Part shown: positions 1-9,719 of the stretch, piece by piece
Layout of the letters: each line of letters opens with the position of its first letter
Position numbering within the stretch: position 1 is the first letter of the stretch
From: Dyella_B jejuensis
GTDB lineage: Bacteria; Pseudomonadota; Gammaproteobacteria; Xanthomonadales; Rhodanobacteraceae
Direction: 5' to 3'
NCBI RefSeq assembly: GCF_044904675.1
Contig: NZ_JADIKJ010000019.1
Location: forward strand, 1-64,000
DNA: 64,000 nucleotides
Program-made: the position numbers and the translations under genes
Notes under the pieces: model-generated
What the model was told of the DNA's origin: nothing
The model's input: the letters and a program-made list of their open reading frames with translations, nothing else
The model's database searches: none

Positions 1-446
1 GCGTCGGTCCAGGTCCAGGTAGTCGCGGTGGCGTTCCAGCCCAGCGTATCGACCGCGCCGCTTTGGTCGGTGCTTACATAGGCGCCCAGGCTGGCGTCAT
101 AGGTGTAGACCACGCTGGAACCGTCATCATCGGTCCGGGTGACCGTGCTGCCGGTGGTATTGAGCGTGCCGGTCAGGCTGTTCACGTTGCGGCTGAAGCC
201 GTAGCTCCAACCGTCGTTGCCGTTCAACTGGCCCTGGCTGTTGTAGGTGCGCAAGACATTGAGCGGCAGGCCATCGAACAGCAGCCCTTCGTCCTGGCTC
301 TGCAGCACCAGGTTACCGGTGGCGGTGTTGACGTAGCTGCTGTTGGCCGCCTGGCCCAGCGACGGCGAGCCGCCTTGGGCCTGTCCCAGTGAGGTCAATG
401 AGGTGTTGCCCAGACCCAGACCATTTCCCGTGATCACTGCGACCAT
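1..446 (-). CDS. RHS/YD-repeat-type giant surface protein, N-terminal part only
   Basis: The minus strand reads an open frame from an ATG at 446 off the left window edge, giving about 148 visible residues. It starts MVAVITGNGLGLGNTS and continues with YVNTATGNLVLQ, a Leu-rich segment, RTYNSQGQ and DDDGSSVVYTYDASLG. This layout (vector of the type VNxATGNLV followed by RxYNS and YTYD repeats) is the usual opening of RHS/YD-repeat proteins of Lysobacterales. GGGAG lies 7 nt before the ATG and favours this start, although the frame stays open upstream to about 529 and two GTG codons there are alternatives. No signal peptide is visible. Such proteins often end in a variable toxin domain, but that part is outside the window, so a toxin role is not shown. 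Confidence 0.7.
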   Translation of the reverse strand, partial: MVAVITGNGLGLGNTSLTSLGQAQGGSPSLGQAANSSYVNTATGNLVLQSQDEGLLFDGLPLNVLRTYNSQGQLNGNDGWSYGFSRNVNSLTGTLNTTGSTVTRTDDDGSSVVYTYDASLGAYVSTDQSGAVDTLGWNATATTWTWTD

Positions 447-858
447 CGTGCTGCTCCCGAATGCCAGCGACGCCACCACGGCATCGCCTGTCGGGAGTAC
501 TAATCCGGGTTTCCAGGAAAAAGTTTAGGGCAGATAGCCATGACTAGCAGCACTGGCTCTGGATATCAGAATGTGAAACGAGAAATAAGGGGCAGTACTG
601 CACAAGGGAAATGCTTGCGCACGGCTACACAGCGACAGCCCCCATCTCAACTGCGATATACCAGTCGGTGGCCGCTGCAAGGATCACAAGATGCGCGCGG
701 TTAACTCCGCGCAGCACGGCATCAGCCTAAGCATTGCGTAATCGGGAATTGACGAGGGCGCCCACACGCACATTGATATCAGCCTCCAAGCTCAGGGTTG
801 ATCTTACCGATGGCGGCGTTGCCCCCGTTTCATCCATTGCCCGGAGTGCCGGATCGAA
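447..858. other. Intergenic, no gene recognised
   Basis: About 410 bases between the RHS-like gene and the transposase relic. Short frames exist, but none resembles a known protein or has a good ribosome binding site. It probably contains the promoter of the RHS-like gene and decayed insertion-sequence DNA. Confidence 0.5.
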
Positions 859-1134
859 GTGACGTTGCTTTTCGAAACCGCGGAAGCCGACGAGTACGAG
901 TGCACTGCTGACGAGCGGCCTATCCATCAATTCACGACAGAAGAGAATGGGCTGACGCCACACAAACACTGCTCGGCAGTAGCTCAACGGCAAACAATGA
1001 AGCATGCATTCGGCACGCTCAAGGCTTGGCTGGGTACCACGCCAATGCTGACAAAGTCGTTACCAAGAGTCACAACCGGGGTCAGCTCGAAGGTACTTGC
1101 CTAAACATGAAGCGGATGATCAAAATCGTGGCAC
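859..1134 (+). pseudogene. IS1182-family transposase relic
   Basis: The translated frame contains DEYECTADERPIHQFTTEENG, HAFGTLKAWLGTTPMLTKSL and RVTT, which match the C-terminal third of IS1182-type DDE transposases (typical wording: DxYxCPAGExL, FTTxENGL, HPFGTLKxWMG, FLTK). The usual stretch of roughly 60-70 residues between the ENGL and FGTLK motifs is missing, so there is an internal deletion. The frame ends at a TAA (1102-1104). The family continuation LNMKRMIKIV is found one frame over, consistent with loss of one base in the codon before the Asn. No N-terminal half, no intact catalytic triad and no clear terminal repeats are visible. It is a dead fragment. Confidence 0.7.
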
Positions 1135-1519
1135 GCGGGCATCGCGTGAGTGATCACAGCCTGACGACTGCGAATTACACCCGCCCGTTTCGGCCGCATG
1201 CAATTTTACGCAACCACCGGCAGTCACTCTGTCATTCGTTTTCACACAACCCAGGCAGGAAGCTGCCTTTTCCTATCCATGATAACGCGCCCCAATCGCG
1301 ATAAATGCGATCCCTGCTTCCGAGGGCTACCGAGCCTCCATTCATCCGGACAGAGCGCTTTCTTCCGCATGACGATTGTTCAACGACAGGGTCAAACGTC
1401 AGGCAAGCTCCCACTTCGCCAATACACCGCGAGATACCCCTGCGCATGATAGACATGGTCCTGCGCAATCAAGCGCGCCAGTGCATGGCATCATGAACGT
1501 AATCGGATGCGCGGATACC
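1135..1519. other. Intergenic, no gene recognised
   Basis: About 385 bases between the transposase relic and the 3' end of the TMEM175-like gene. Several short overlapping frames occur on both strands, none with a recognisable product. It is probably decayed DNA associated with the insertion-sequence relic. Confidence 0.45.
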
Positions 1520-2302
1520 TCAAGGTGATTCTGCCAACCGCTTTCTCGACCATCGAACGAACGTCCTGTTGACCACGATCTGGCAGAGATATACGGCGCC
1601 CGGCATCCAAGTCCAGCTACCTCTCTCCGGCATTATCCAGGTAGCAAGCAAAGACAAGATCGCCACCGCAACCGATCCCCACTGGACGTAATACGTCCTA
1701 CGCGACTTTATTTGATCGATGAGCAACAGAGGCGGTGATCGGCGCAGGCTGTGGCCGTACAACAAACCAAGGCAGCCAGCCATGCACATGTACGCCAGTG
1801 CAAAGCAGACATACAGGGCTTTCAGGTCATGCGCGTTGCCAATCATTGGCTCGTTCGGCAACGGGGCGTTTGCGTAAGCGTCATAAAACGAACTAAACAA
1901 TGCCTGGAACAGCATGTTTAGGGGGTAAACAAAAATCAGGGCAAAAAACACCAGCATCAAACTCAGGACAGTCGTACCGGCATCGTGCAAGCGGAAGCGC
2001 TCGCGCCAGCGTACCTGCCGATGCCAAAAGATCATCAAGGTTGCGAAGCTGCAGGCAAAGCCGGGCGTCCGGTCCAGAGCCAATAACAAATCGTGCAGGC
2101 TATGCGGCACTTCCGCGCCGGCAATTGCCATTACGCTAACAGCAAAGGCAAACGCGGCATCGACAAAGCTATCGATGCGATGGGCTTCAACTCGTCCAGC
2201 GCCTGGTCCACCGTGTTGTTCGCTCACGCCGCCCCCATGGATCTTGGATGTTCCACCATCACAGCAGCCTCCGACATCTGCGCCAGTGCTTTCGTCGCTC
2301 AC
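1520..2302 (-). CDS. TMEM175-family (DUF1211) potassium channel-like membrane protein
   Basis: 260 residues with a GTG start. After a Gly-rich N-terminus, residues 42-52 read RIDSFVDAAFA. This corresponds to the family signature R-x3-F-S-D-A-V-F-A at the start of the pore-lining first helix, with Val in place of the usual Ser. About six hydrophobic segments follow, as in a double-repeat TMEM175 chain. Bacterial TMEM175 proteins form K+-permeable leak channels as tetramers in the inner membrane. The gene stands alone on the minus strand. The Gly/Cys-rich first 35 residues are unusual, and translation could begin at a later GTG, close to GVSEQ. Family assignment is good; the exact function is inference. 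Confidence 0.7.
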   Translation of the reverse strand: MSDESTGADVGGCCDGGTSKIHGGGVSEQHGGPGAGRVEAHRIDSFVDAAFAFAVSVMAIAGAEVPHSLHDLLLALDRTPGFACSFATLMIFWHRQVRWRERFRLHDAGTTVLSLMLVFFALIFVYPLNMLFQALFSSFYDAYANAPLPNEPMIGNAHDLKALYVCFALAYMCMAGCLGLLYGHSLRRSPPLLLIDQIKSRRTYYVQWGSVAVAILSLLATWIMPERGSWTWMPGAVYLCQIVVNRTFVRWSRKRLAESP

Positions 2303-2636
2303 AGGGCTAAGTCATCGACAGATCAAGAGCGCGCGCGAACGTTCAACGCCGCACGGACCTAAGAATGAGCCGCCTCCATCTGCATTGTCAGGTTGTCCGG
2401 CATGGCGCGCAAGGCTGGTCTTGGATAACAGGGCGCTCGAAGCCAAGGTGCTCGGGCAGCGAACTAAAATATCGAGCCTGGTAAATGCACCGCGACAGGC
2501 CATAACCTGTCTTTCGAGCGTGGTGGCGCGGAATCCAGGGCCGCTGGTTAAAAAACACCTTCAGTCCGGAAGTAACGTTTATCGAAGGAACGGCTTTGCA
2601 CGCCAATACTTTCCGCGTGAGAGGAAATAGTGGAAA
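2303..2636. other. Intergenic, no gene recognised
   Basis: About 330 bases between two minus-strand genes. It must hold the end of the P-ATPase transcript and the promoter of the TMEM175-like gene. Short frames on both strands have no recognisable product and no convincing ribosome binding site. Confidence 0.45.
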
Positions 2637-5162
2637 TCAAAGACGCAGTCCGCGCAAACGCAGTGCATTACTCACCACAGAAACCGATGACAAACTCATC
2701 GCCAAGGCAGCGATCATCGGTGACAGGGTGATGCCGAACAGTGGGTACAGCACGCCTGCCGCCAGCGGTACGCCCAGCACGTTATAGGCAAAGGCAAAAA
2801 ACAGGTTCTGGCGGATATTGCGCACCGTCGCCCTGGATAAGGCGCGGGCATGCAGGATGCCGTGCAGACTCCCCTTTACCAGGGTCAGTTGTGCGCTCTC
2901 CATCGCCACGTCCGTGCCCTGCCCCATGGCAATGCCGATATCGGCGATGGCCAGGGCTGGCGCATCGTTGATGCCATCGCCAGCCATTGCCACGCGAAAT
3001 CCCTGCTTGCGCAATGTCTCGATCACCGCCGCCTTGCCGGCCGGCGATACATCCGCATGCACCTCGTCGATGCCCAGCGTGCGCGCCACCCGGTTGGCGG
3101 TGGTGGCGTTGTCGCCGGTCAGCATCACGATGCGCATGCCGGCCGCTTGCAGTGCTGCGATGGCATCTGGCGTATCCGGTTTGATGCGGTCGCCGACCGC
3201 GAACAGCCCTTCCAATTTTCCATCGATAGCCAGGAACATCACCGTCGCCCCTTCGCTGCGAAGAGCGTCCGCCTGCGCGTGCACGGCCGCGTCGAGCGCC
3301 ACGTTCAAACGGTCCATCAGCATCGCGTTACCGAACGCCACGTCATGCCGCAGTACACGTCCGTTTACGCCACTACCGGCATGTACCTGGAAGTTTTCTA
3401 CATCGGCGATATCCGCTTGTGTTTCTTTTGCGGCACCAAGGATGGCCTTGGCGAGCGGGTGCTCGCTGGGCCGCTCCAGCGCGGCAGCGAAGGCAAGCAG
3501 GTCGTCACGGCGGTAGCGGTCGAGCGCAACGACGGTCCGCAACGCTGGACGGCCTTCGGTCAGAGTGCCGGTCTTATCCAGTGCTAGCGTATTGACCTCG
3601 CGCAGCATCTCGATTGCCGCCGCATCCTTGAACAACAAGCCCTGTTGGGCAGCGCGTCCGCTCGCCACCATGATCGAGATCGGCGTGGCCAAGCCCAACG
3701 CGCAGGGACAGGCAACGATCAACACCGCTACCGCGGCGAGAAGCGCATGGACGAGGCGCGGATCCGGCCCGAACCAGGCCCAGGCCACGAACGCCAACAC
3801 GGCGATGCTGATCACTGCCGGCACGAACCAGGCTGCCACGCGATCGGCGGCGCGCTGCAACGGTGCCTTGCTGCGTTGCGCTTGCGCGACTTGCGCGACG
3901 ATTTGCGCCAGTACGGTCGAGGCGCCGACTTTGGCCACGCGCATGGCGAAGCTGCCGTCGCGATTCACCGTACCACCCGTCACCGCATCGCCTTGCGCCT
4001 TCGTTACCGGCAAGGGCTCGCCGGTCAGCATGGATTCGTCCACCCGGCTGCTGCCGCTCAACACGACGCCGTCGACCGGTACTTTTTCGCCGGGACGCAC
4101 ACGTAATACATCATCGACCTGCACGTCATCCAACGCTACGTCGTGTTCATCACTGCCGGAGATTCGTCTCGCCGTTTTCGGCGCAAGACCCAGCAAGGCT
4201 TTTAGCGCCGCGCCGGTTCGGCGACGAGCTCGCCATTCGAGAAAATCGCCCAAGGTCACCAGCGTGACGATCACCGCCGCCGATTCAAAATACACCGCGA
4301 CGCGGCCATGCATGTCGCGAAAACCGGGTGGAAACATCTGCGGCAGCAGGAATGCCAATGCGCTGTAAATCCAGGCAACGCCAGTACCGATCGCAATCAG
4401 CGTATACATATTCGGTTGCCAGGGAGACAACGAACGCCAACCGCGCGTGAAGAATGGCGCGCCACCCCACAACACCACGACACTGGCCAGTAACGCTTCG
4501 ACCCAGGCGACGGCGCCTATCCACGCCGCCGGCCAATGCAAGCCCGCGTGCGGCAGCATCGCAAGCAGGAAAACCGGCAAGGTGAGTGTCACCAGCAATC
4601 CCAAACGGCGCTGCATGGCCTGCGCTTCATGCACGTCACCCTCGTCCAGGCTCGGCATCATCGGCTCCAGTGCCATGCCGCAGATCGGGCAGTCGCCGGG
4701 GCCTTGTTGCTGTACATCCGGATGCATCGGGCAGGTATACGTGGCGCCAGGCACGACTACCGCCGCTATCCGTTCGTGCAAATACGCATGTGGATGGGCG
4801 ATGAATTTCTCTTTGCAGCCCGCTGCACAGAAATGATACGTATGGCCGCCATGCTCGGCATGATGCGGCGTGATGGCCGGATCGACCCGCATGCCGCACA
4901 CCGGATCCTTGACCGCTGCCGCAACTTCGGATGAAGGCGCATGCACATGGTCCGGCGCACGCCCCGGCAAAGCGGCGGGCGCCTGCGCGTAGCGCCGCGG
5001 ATCGTCATCGAACTTAGCCTTGCATCCCGCGCAGCAGAAATAAAAAGTCTGGCCCGCGTCATCGCTGCGATGAACGGTGTTCGCCGTATCCACACGCATG
5101 CCGCACACCGGATCGCGCGCCAGGGGGTGTGCCTTTTGGCAACACGGACCTTGCTCGCTCAT
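2637..5162 (-). CDS. copA: Copper-type heavy-metal P1B ATPase with two YHS domains
   Basis: 841 residues from the ATG at 5162, which overlaps the stop of the upstream merR gene as ATGA; this coupling decides the start over a longer frame. In order: a YHS-type metal site at about 17-60 (DPVCGMRVD, then FCCAGC), a second at 86-130 (DPVCGMRVD, FCAAGC), and a YTCPMHPD/CPICGM heavy-metal-binding motif at 142-163. The membrane domain carries the CPC motif at 485-487, followed by the phosphorylation site DKTGT at 529-533, then EHPLA, MLTGDN and GDGINDAPA. The CPC motif and the MerR context indicate export of monovalent copper (or silver) across the inner membrane, with ATP hydrolysis. It has no N-terminal GMTCxxC domain, so metal loading probably goes through the Cys-rich YHS modules. 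Confidence 0.92.
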   Translation of the reverse strand: MSEQGPCCQKAHPLARDPVCGMRVDTANTVHRSDDAGQTFYFCCAGCKAKFDDDPRRYAQAPAALPGRAPDHVHAPSSEVAAAVKDPVCGMRVDPAITPHHAEHGGHTYHFCAAGCKEKFIAHPHAYLHERIAAVVVPGATYTCPMHPDVQQQGPGDCPICGMALEPMMPSLDEGDVHEAQAMQRRLGLLVTLTLPVFLLAMLPHAGLHWPAAWIGAVAWVEALLASVVVLWGGAPFFTRGWRSLSPWQPNMYTLIAIGTGVAWIYSALAFLLPQMFPPGFRDMHGRVAVYFESAAVIVTLVTLGDFLEWRARRRTGAALKALLGLAPKTARRISGSDEHDVALDDVQVDDVLRVRPGEKVPVDGVVLSGSSRVDESMLTGEPLPVTKAQGDAVTGGTVNRDGSFAMRVAKVGASTVLAQIVAQVAQAQRSKAPLQRAADRVAAWFVPAVISIAVLAFVAWAWFGPDPRLVHALLAAVAVLIVACPCALGLATPISIMVASGRAAQQGLLFKDAAAIEMLREVNTLALDKTGTLTEGRPALRTVVALDRYRRDDLLAFAAALERPSEHPLAKAILGAAKETQADIADVENFQVHAGSGVNGRVLRHDVAFGNAMLMDRLNVALDAAVHAQADALRSEGATVMFLAIDGKLEGLFAVGDRIKPDTPDAIAALQAAGMRIVMLTGDNATTANRVARTLGIDEVHADVSPAGKAAVIETLRKQGFRVAMAGDGINDAPALAIADIGIAMGQGTDVAMESAQLTLVKGSLHGILHARALSRATVRNIRQNLFFAFAYNVLGVPLAAGVLYPLFGITLSPMIAALAMSLSSVSVVSNALRLRGLRL

Positions 5163-5584
5163 GCTTGCGGCTCCGGGTCGGCGAGTGCGCGCAAGATCGG
5201 GCATTGTTCCGGGTCGCCATGTCCGGGGCATGCCTCGACCAATTGCTCCAGCCCTTGGCGAATGCGGGTGAGCTCGGCGATGCGCGCATCAATGCTCGCA
5301 AGCCGTTGTTGCGCACGCTGGCGCACCGCCTTTACCCCGCGATGGCGATCCGCCGACAGCGCGAGCAGCTCGCGGATTTCTTCCAGCGTAAAGCCAAGAT
5401 CCTTTGCACGGCGAATGAAACGCAGCCGGCCGATGGCGGTTTCGTCGTAGCTGCGGTACCCCGAGGGCCGCCGCGACGGTTCCGGCAGCAGACCCTCGCG
5501 TTCGTAATAGCGGATGGTGTCGATAGGAACGCCGGCGCGCTTGGCGACGGCACCGATGTTCAGGGAGGGCGTTGGCGTGCTCAT
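5159..5584 (-). CDS. MerR-family metal-responsive regulator (CueR/HMR type)
   Basis: 141 residues from the ATG at 5584. An in-frame start 24 bases earlier would put codons inside the promoter, so the later ATG is preferred. The N-terminus has the MerR winged helix (IGAVAKRAGVPIDTIRYYER), a long dimerisation helix, and a C-terminal loop with Cys in ACPGHG and EQCPI. The spacing Cys-x-Gly-x-Gly-x5-Cys suits a metal-binding loop of the CueR/PbrR/CadR type rather than MerR itself. It is translationally coupled to the P-ATPase (ATGA overlap). The operator/promoter directly upstream is of the over-long-spacer type that MerR proteins untwist, so the gene is probably autoregulated and activates the pair in response to copper or a related soft metal. 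Confidence 0.88.
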   Translation of the reverse strand: MSTPTPSLNIGAVAKRAGVPIDTIRYYEREGLLPEPSRRPSGYRSYDETAIGRLRFIRRAKDLGFTLEEIRELLALSADRHRGVKAVRQRAQQRLASIDARIAELTRIRQGLEQLVEACPGHGDPEQCPILRALADPEPQA

Positions 5585-5589
5585 GCGCA

Positions 5590-5621
5590 AGTCTAGAGCC
5601 TTGATCAAGGTCCAGAGTCAA
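5590..5621 (-). promoter_or_regulatory. MerR-type promoter with 20-bp spacer and central palindrome
   Basis: On the minus strand a -35 TTGACT (5616-5621) and a -10 TAGACT (5590-5595) are separated by 20 bp. The spacer holds a perfect 12-bp palindrome CCTTGATCAAGG (5599-5610). An over-long spacer with a central dyad is the classic MerR-family architecture. It lies immediately before the merR ATG. Confidence 0.8.
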
Positions 5622-5739
5622 GCCGCCTTTCTTCCCGTGCCATGTCCCGCCTTCCTCGCCTACCAGCCATTCATTTTCCAGCCAGCTATCGCGCCCCCAT
5701 CCGGCTAACCTTGCGCCCACTTACAGGGGCTCCATTCCA

Positions 5740-7590
5740 GTGCATCCAGAACACGAAGAACCTCATACCCGCGCATCGCTTCCGCTCGCCCCTTCGCTTG
5801 ACCCCGCCCTCGACGCCGCGCACATGCCGCGGCAGTTTCGTCCGCTGGATCGCCGCGTGCTCTGGATCAGCTTCGTCGCCATGCTGCTCGGCGCGGCGGT
5901 GGCGCTGGTTGCCAAGGCGCTTACCGCACTGATCGGACTTTTCACCAACCTCGCCTTTTATGGCCGCTGGAGCTACGCCTTCGTCAGTCCGGCCGGCAAC
6001 CATCTGGGCAAGTGGGTCATCGTGGTTCCCGCGCTAGGCGGCATCATCGTTGGGCTGATGGCGCGCTGGGGCTCGCGTGCGATTCGCGGCCACGGCATTC
6101 CCGAGGCCATGGAGCAAGTGCTGCTCAATGAGAGCCGCATCCCGCCGCGTATCACCTGGCTGAAGCCGATTTCTTCCGCCATCGCGATCGGCACCGGCGG
6201 GCCGTTCGGCGCGGAAGGTCCGATCATCGCGACCGGCGGTGCCTTGGGTTCGCTTATCGCCCAATGGATGCACGTCACCGCCGACGAACGCAAGACCCTG
6301 CTGGCGGCCGGCGCGGCTGCAGGCATGGCGGCGGTGTTCTCGGCGCCGATTTCGGCGGTGCTGCTGGCCATCGAACTGTTGCTGTTCGAGCGCCGCGCCC
6401 GTTCGTTGATCCCGGTGGCGCTGGCGGCAACGGTCGGCACCGGCATCCGCTACGTGCTGGAAGGCAACCAGCCTATGTTCCCGATGCCGGACATCGCCAC
6501 GCCAAGCTTGACCGCCTTGGTCGTGTACGTGCTGCTGGGCCTGCTGGTGGGCGTGGCCAGCGTCGGCGTTACACGCCTCACCTATGCCATCGAGGATGGC
6601 TTCGAGAAATTGCCGATCCATTGGATGTGGTGGCCCGCGCTGGGCGGCCTGGTGGTGGGCGTGGTGGGCTATTTCATGCCGCTGACCCTGGGCGTTGGCT
6701 ACACCAATATTGCCGCGACGCTAGGCGGCCAGCTCGGCCTGGGTGCCATGCTCGGGCTGTGCCTGCTCAAGCTGCTGTCATGGTCGGTAGCGCTGGGCAG
6801 CGGCACCTCGGGCGGCACGCTCGCGCCGCTGTTTACCATCGGCGGCGCGCTGGGCGGCGCGTTTGGAATCGTCCTGGCAACGTCCGCACCTGGGTTGCAA
6901 GTGGATCCGCACCTGGCGGCGCTGGTATGCATGGCCGCGATCTTTGCCGGTGCGTCGCGCGCGTTCCTGACCTCAGTGGTGTTCGCCTTCGAGACCACGC
7001 AGCAACCCCATGCATTACTGCCCTTGCTGGGTGCCTGTGCGGCGGCCTATCTGATCTCGGGCCTGATGATGCGCAACACCATCATGACCGAGAAGATCGT
7101 GCGCCGCGGCGTGCGCGTTCCTTCCGATTACGCGGCCGACTACCTGGACCAGATCTACGTGCGCGATGCCTGCAGCCGGAACGTGGTAAGCCTGCGCGCC
7201 GGGCAAACGCTCGGTGAAATCCGCGCCTGGCTGGCATCGGCGGGCGTTGCCGCGAAGCACCAGGGTTTTCCCGTCGTCGATGCGAACGATCAGCTGGTGG
7301 GCGTAGTGACGCGGCGCCAGCTTTACGATGCGACGCTGGCCGAGGATAGCGTGGTGCGCCTGCTGGTCCAACGTGCGCCACTGGTGGTGCGCGAAGACCA
7401 TACCCTGCGCGAGGCAGCCGATCATATGGTGGAGTGCGACGTAGGACGGTTGGTAGTAGTAAGCAAAGATGCGCCGCATCGCATGGTCGGGGTGATTACA
7501 CGCGGGGATTTGCTGGCGGCACACGCACGCAGGCTGCGGGAGGCACGCGAGCTGTCACGGCACCTGGGAAGGAAGCTGGCGAAGAAGTGA
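5740..7590 (+). CDS. ClC-family chloride channel/transporter with tandem CBS domains
   Basis: 616 residues from a GTG; an internal ATG at 5824 (MPRQFRPLD) is an alternative start. The ClC core shows GHGIP at 117-121 (consensus GSGIP), GAEGP at 157-161 whose Glu159 is the gating glutamate of the selectivity filter, and GSGTSGGTLAP at about 353-363. Two CBS domains occupy roughly residues 470-613 and probably sense adenine nucleotides. Most E. coli-type ClcA exchangers lack CBS domains, so this is the longer regulatory type. It acts in the inner membrane, moving Cl- (probably in exchange for protons). It stands alone, diverging from the merR operon. Confidence 0.9.
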   Translation: MHPEHEEPHTRASLPLAPSLDPALDAAHMPRQFRPLDRRVLWISFVAMLLGAAVALVAKALTALIGLFTNLAFYGRWSYAFVSPAGNHLGKWVIVVPALGGIIVGLMARWGSRAIRGHGIPEAMEQVLLNESRIPPRITWLKPISSAIAIGTGGPFGAEGPIIATGGALGSLIAQWMHVTADERKTLLAAGAAAGMAAVFSAPISAVLLAIELLLFERRARSLIPVALAATVGTGIRYVLEGNQPMFPMPDIATPSLTALVVYVLLGLLVGVASVGVTRLTYAIEDGFEKLPIHWMWWPALGGLVVGVVGYFMPLTLGVGYTNIAATLGGQLGLGAMLGLCLLKLLSWSVALGSGTSGGTLAPLFTIGGALGGAFGIVLATSAPGLQVDPHLAALVCMAAIFAGASRAFLTSVVFAFETTQQPHALLPLLGACAAAYLISGLMMRNTIMTEKIVRRGVRVPSDYAADYLDQIYVRDACSRNVVSLRAGQTLGEIRAWLASAGVAAKHQGFPVVDANDQLVGVVTRRQLYDATLAEDSVVRLLVQRAPLVVREDHTLREAADHMVECDVGRLVVVSKDAPHRMVGVITRGDLLAAHARRLREARELSRHLGRKLAKK

Positions 7591-7696
7591 TCCGGGCTTC
7601 CTCGTCTATCGCCGGCAGCGTCCCGACGCTAGTTTTTATGGCGTTTTTTTGCGGCTCGACCTTGCGGTTCTCAACCCGTGGCAGAAGCACGCGCTA

Positions 7697-9541
7697 TCAA
7701 ACCAGCGCGTCATCCGCCGCCACGAAACCACCCGTCTGCCGTTGCCACAATCGCGCATACAAGCCGCCATGCAAGATCAGCTCCGCATGCGTGCCGGTCT
7801 CCACCACCAGGCCTTTGTCCATCACGACCAACCGGTCCATGCGGGCAATGGTGGACAGGCGATGCGCGATCGCGATCACCGTTTTTCCTTCCATCAAGAG
7901 TTCCAGGCTTTCCTGGATGGCGGCTTCCACTTCCGAATCCAGCGCGGAGGTTGCTTCGTCGAGCACCAGGATCGGCGCATCTTTCAGCAATACGCGCGCA
8001 ATCGCGATGCGCTGGCGCTGGCCGCCGGACAGTTTCACGCCGCGTTCGCCCACATGCGCGTCGAGACCCTGGCGTCCTTCGCCATCCACCAGGTTGGGAA
8101 TGAATTCGTCGGCGCGCGCTTTGCGAATGGCTTCGCGCAACTGCGCCTCGCTGGCATCCGGACGGCCATAGAGCAGGTTGTCGCGCACGGAGCGATGCAG
8201 CAGCGACGTGTCCTGCGTGACCACGCCGATCTGCGCGCGCAGGCTTTCCTGGGTCACCTGCGAAATATCCGTGCCGTCGATGCGGATATGCCCGCCTTCC
8301 AGGTCGTACAGGCGCAGCATCACGTTCACCAGCGTGGACTTGCCCGCGCCGGAGGGGCCGACCAGGCCGATCTTCTCGCCCGGATGCACCGTCATGTTCA
8401 AGCCGGACATGACCCCGCCCTGCTTGCCATAGTGGAAATGGACATTGTCGAAACGCACTTCACCGGACACGACTTCCAGCGGCATGGCGTTTTCACGGTC
8501 TTGTACCGCGCGCGGTTGCGAGATCGAGGTGATACCGTCTTGCACGGTGCCGACGTTTTCGAAGATACCGTTGACCACCCACATGATCCAGCCGGACATA
8601 TTGTTGATGCGGATCACCAATCCGGTCGAAAGCGCGATCGCGCCGACCGTGACCTTGCCCTCGCTCCACAGGTACACCGCCAGCGCCGAGGTGCCCACGA
8701 TCAGGAACCCGTTGAGGGTGGTGATGGAAACATCCATCGCCGTGGTCAGCCGCGTCATCCCGCGCAACTTGCCGGTCTGCTCTTCCATCGCCTGCGCGAC
8801 GTAGGCTTCCTCGCGCTGGGTGTGCGCAAACAGTTTCAGGGTCAGCACGTTGCTGTAGCCGTCCACGATGCGGCCCATCAGCTTGGAGCGCGCTTCGGAG
8901 GCCAGCCACGAGCGTTCGCGTGTGCGCGGAATAAAAAAGTACAACGTGCCGACATAGGCGAACAGCCACACCACCAACGGCAGCGCCAGCCATACGTCGG
9001 CCTGGGCGAACATGACGATCGCACTGCCGGTGTAGATCGCCACGTACCAGATCGCATCGACGATCTGCACCGCCGACTCGCGCAGCGATGCCCCCGTCTG
9101 CATGATGCGGTTGGCGATGCGACCGGCGTAGTCGCTCTGGAAGAAACCCAGGCTTTGGCGAATGACATAGCGATGGTTCTGCCAGCGGATGCGATTGGTG
9201 AGGTTCGGCACGATCGACTGGTTCACCAGCAGGTCGTGCACGCCGAGGAAGATCGGGCGCAGCACCAGCGCCACGAAGGCCATCCATAGCAACTCGCGGC
9301 CATGCACCTGGAAGAAGGATTTGCCGGGCAGGCCCTTGGCCATGTCGACGATGCGGCCGATGAAACCGAACAGCGACACTTCCACCAGCGCCACGCCGAA
9401 ACCGACCACGATGGCCGCGGCGAACACCGGCCATACCTGGCGCAGGTAGAACACGTAAAACCGCGCCACGGATGTGGGCGGCATGCTGTCGACCGGTTCC
9501 TTGAAGGCATCGATCAGGGATTCGAACCAGCGGAAGATCAT
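7697..9541 (-). CDS. ABC exporter, fused membrane and ATPase domains
   Basis: 614 residues: a six-helix transmembrane domain at about 30-330, then a nucleotide-binding domain with Walker A GPSGAGKST near 395-403, signature LSGGQRQR near 503, Walker B ILVLDEATSALD near 521-532 and an H-loop (IAHRLST). This is a complete half-transporter of the MsbA/LmrA type and would work as a homodimer. Substrate cannot be read from sequence; multidrug or lipid export is the common outcome in the family. It is convergent with the ClC gene, separated by about 100 bases, and divergent from the MscS-type gene. Confidence 0.88.
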   Translation of the reverse strand: MIFRWFESLIDAFKEPVDSMPPTSVARFYVFYLRQVWPVFAAAIVVGFGVALVEVSLFGFIGRIVDMAKGLPGKSFFQVHGRELLWMAFVALVLRPIFLGVHDLLVNQSIVPNLTNRIRWQNHRYVIRQSLGFFQSDYAGRIANRIMQTGASLRESAVQIVDAIWYVAIYTGSAIVMFAQADVWLALPLVVWLFAYVGTLYFFIPRTRERSWLASEARSKLMGRIVDGYSNVLTLKLFAHTQREEAYVAQAMEEQTGKLRGMTRLTTAMDVSITTLNGFLIVGTSALAVYLWSEGKVTVGAIALSTGLVIRINNMSGWIMWVVNGIFENVGTVQDGITSISQPRAVQDRENAMPLEVVSGEVRFDNVHFHYGKQGGVMSGLNMTVHPGEKIGLVGPSGAGKSTLVNVMLRLYDLEGGHIRIDGTDISQVTQESLRAQIGVVTQDTSLLHRSVRDNLLYGRPDASEAQLREAIRKARADEFIPNLVDGEGRQGLDAHVGERGVKLSGGQRQRIAIARVLLKDAPILVLDEATSALDSEVEAAIQESLELLMEGKTVIAIAHRLSTIARMDRLVVMDKGLVVETGTHAELILHGGLYARLWQRQTGGFVAADDALV

Positions 9542-9719
9542 GCGGCGTTATCCATGTGTCAGGTCCAGGCACGGCGAGCAATATACAGGGTCGGCCGTTC
9601 GCCACGGTCACCGCCTCGCCGCGGCGCAACAGCGCGACGCAATAGCGATGCCTGAATGCTAACCGCCCGTGAAAAGCAGGTACTGGAAAGAACAATTGAC
9701 CGCTGGACGCATCGTTCGG

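Noticed and set aside
7649..9289. 546-residue open frame on the plus strand
   Set aside because: Antisense to the ABC exporter gene, whose Walker motifs are unmistakable; composition is that of a shadow frame.
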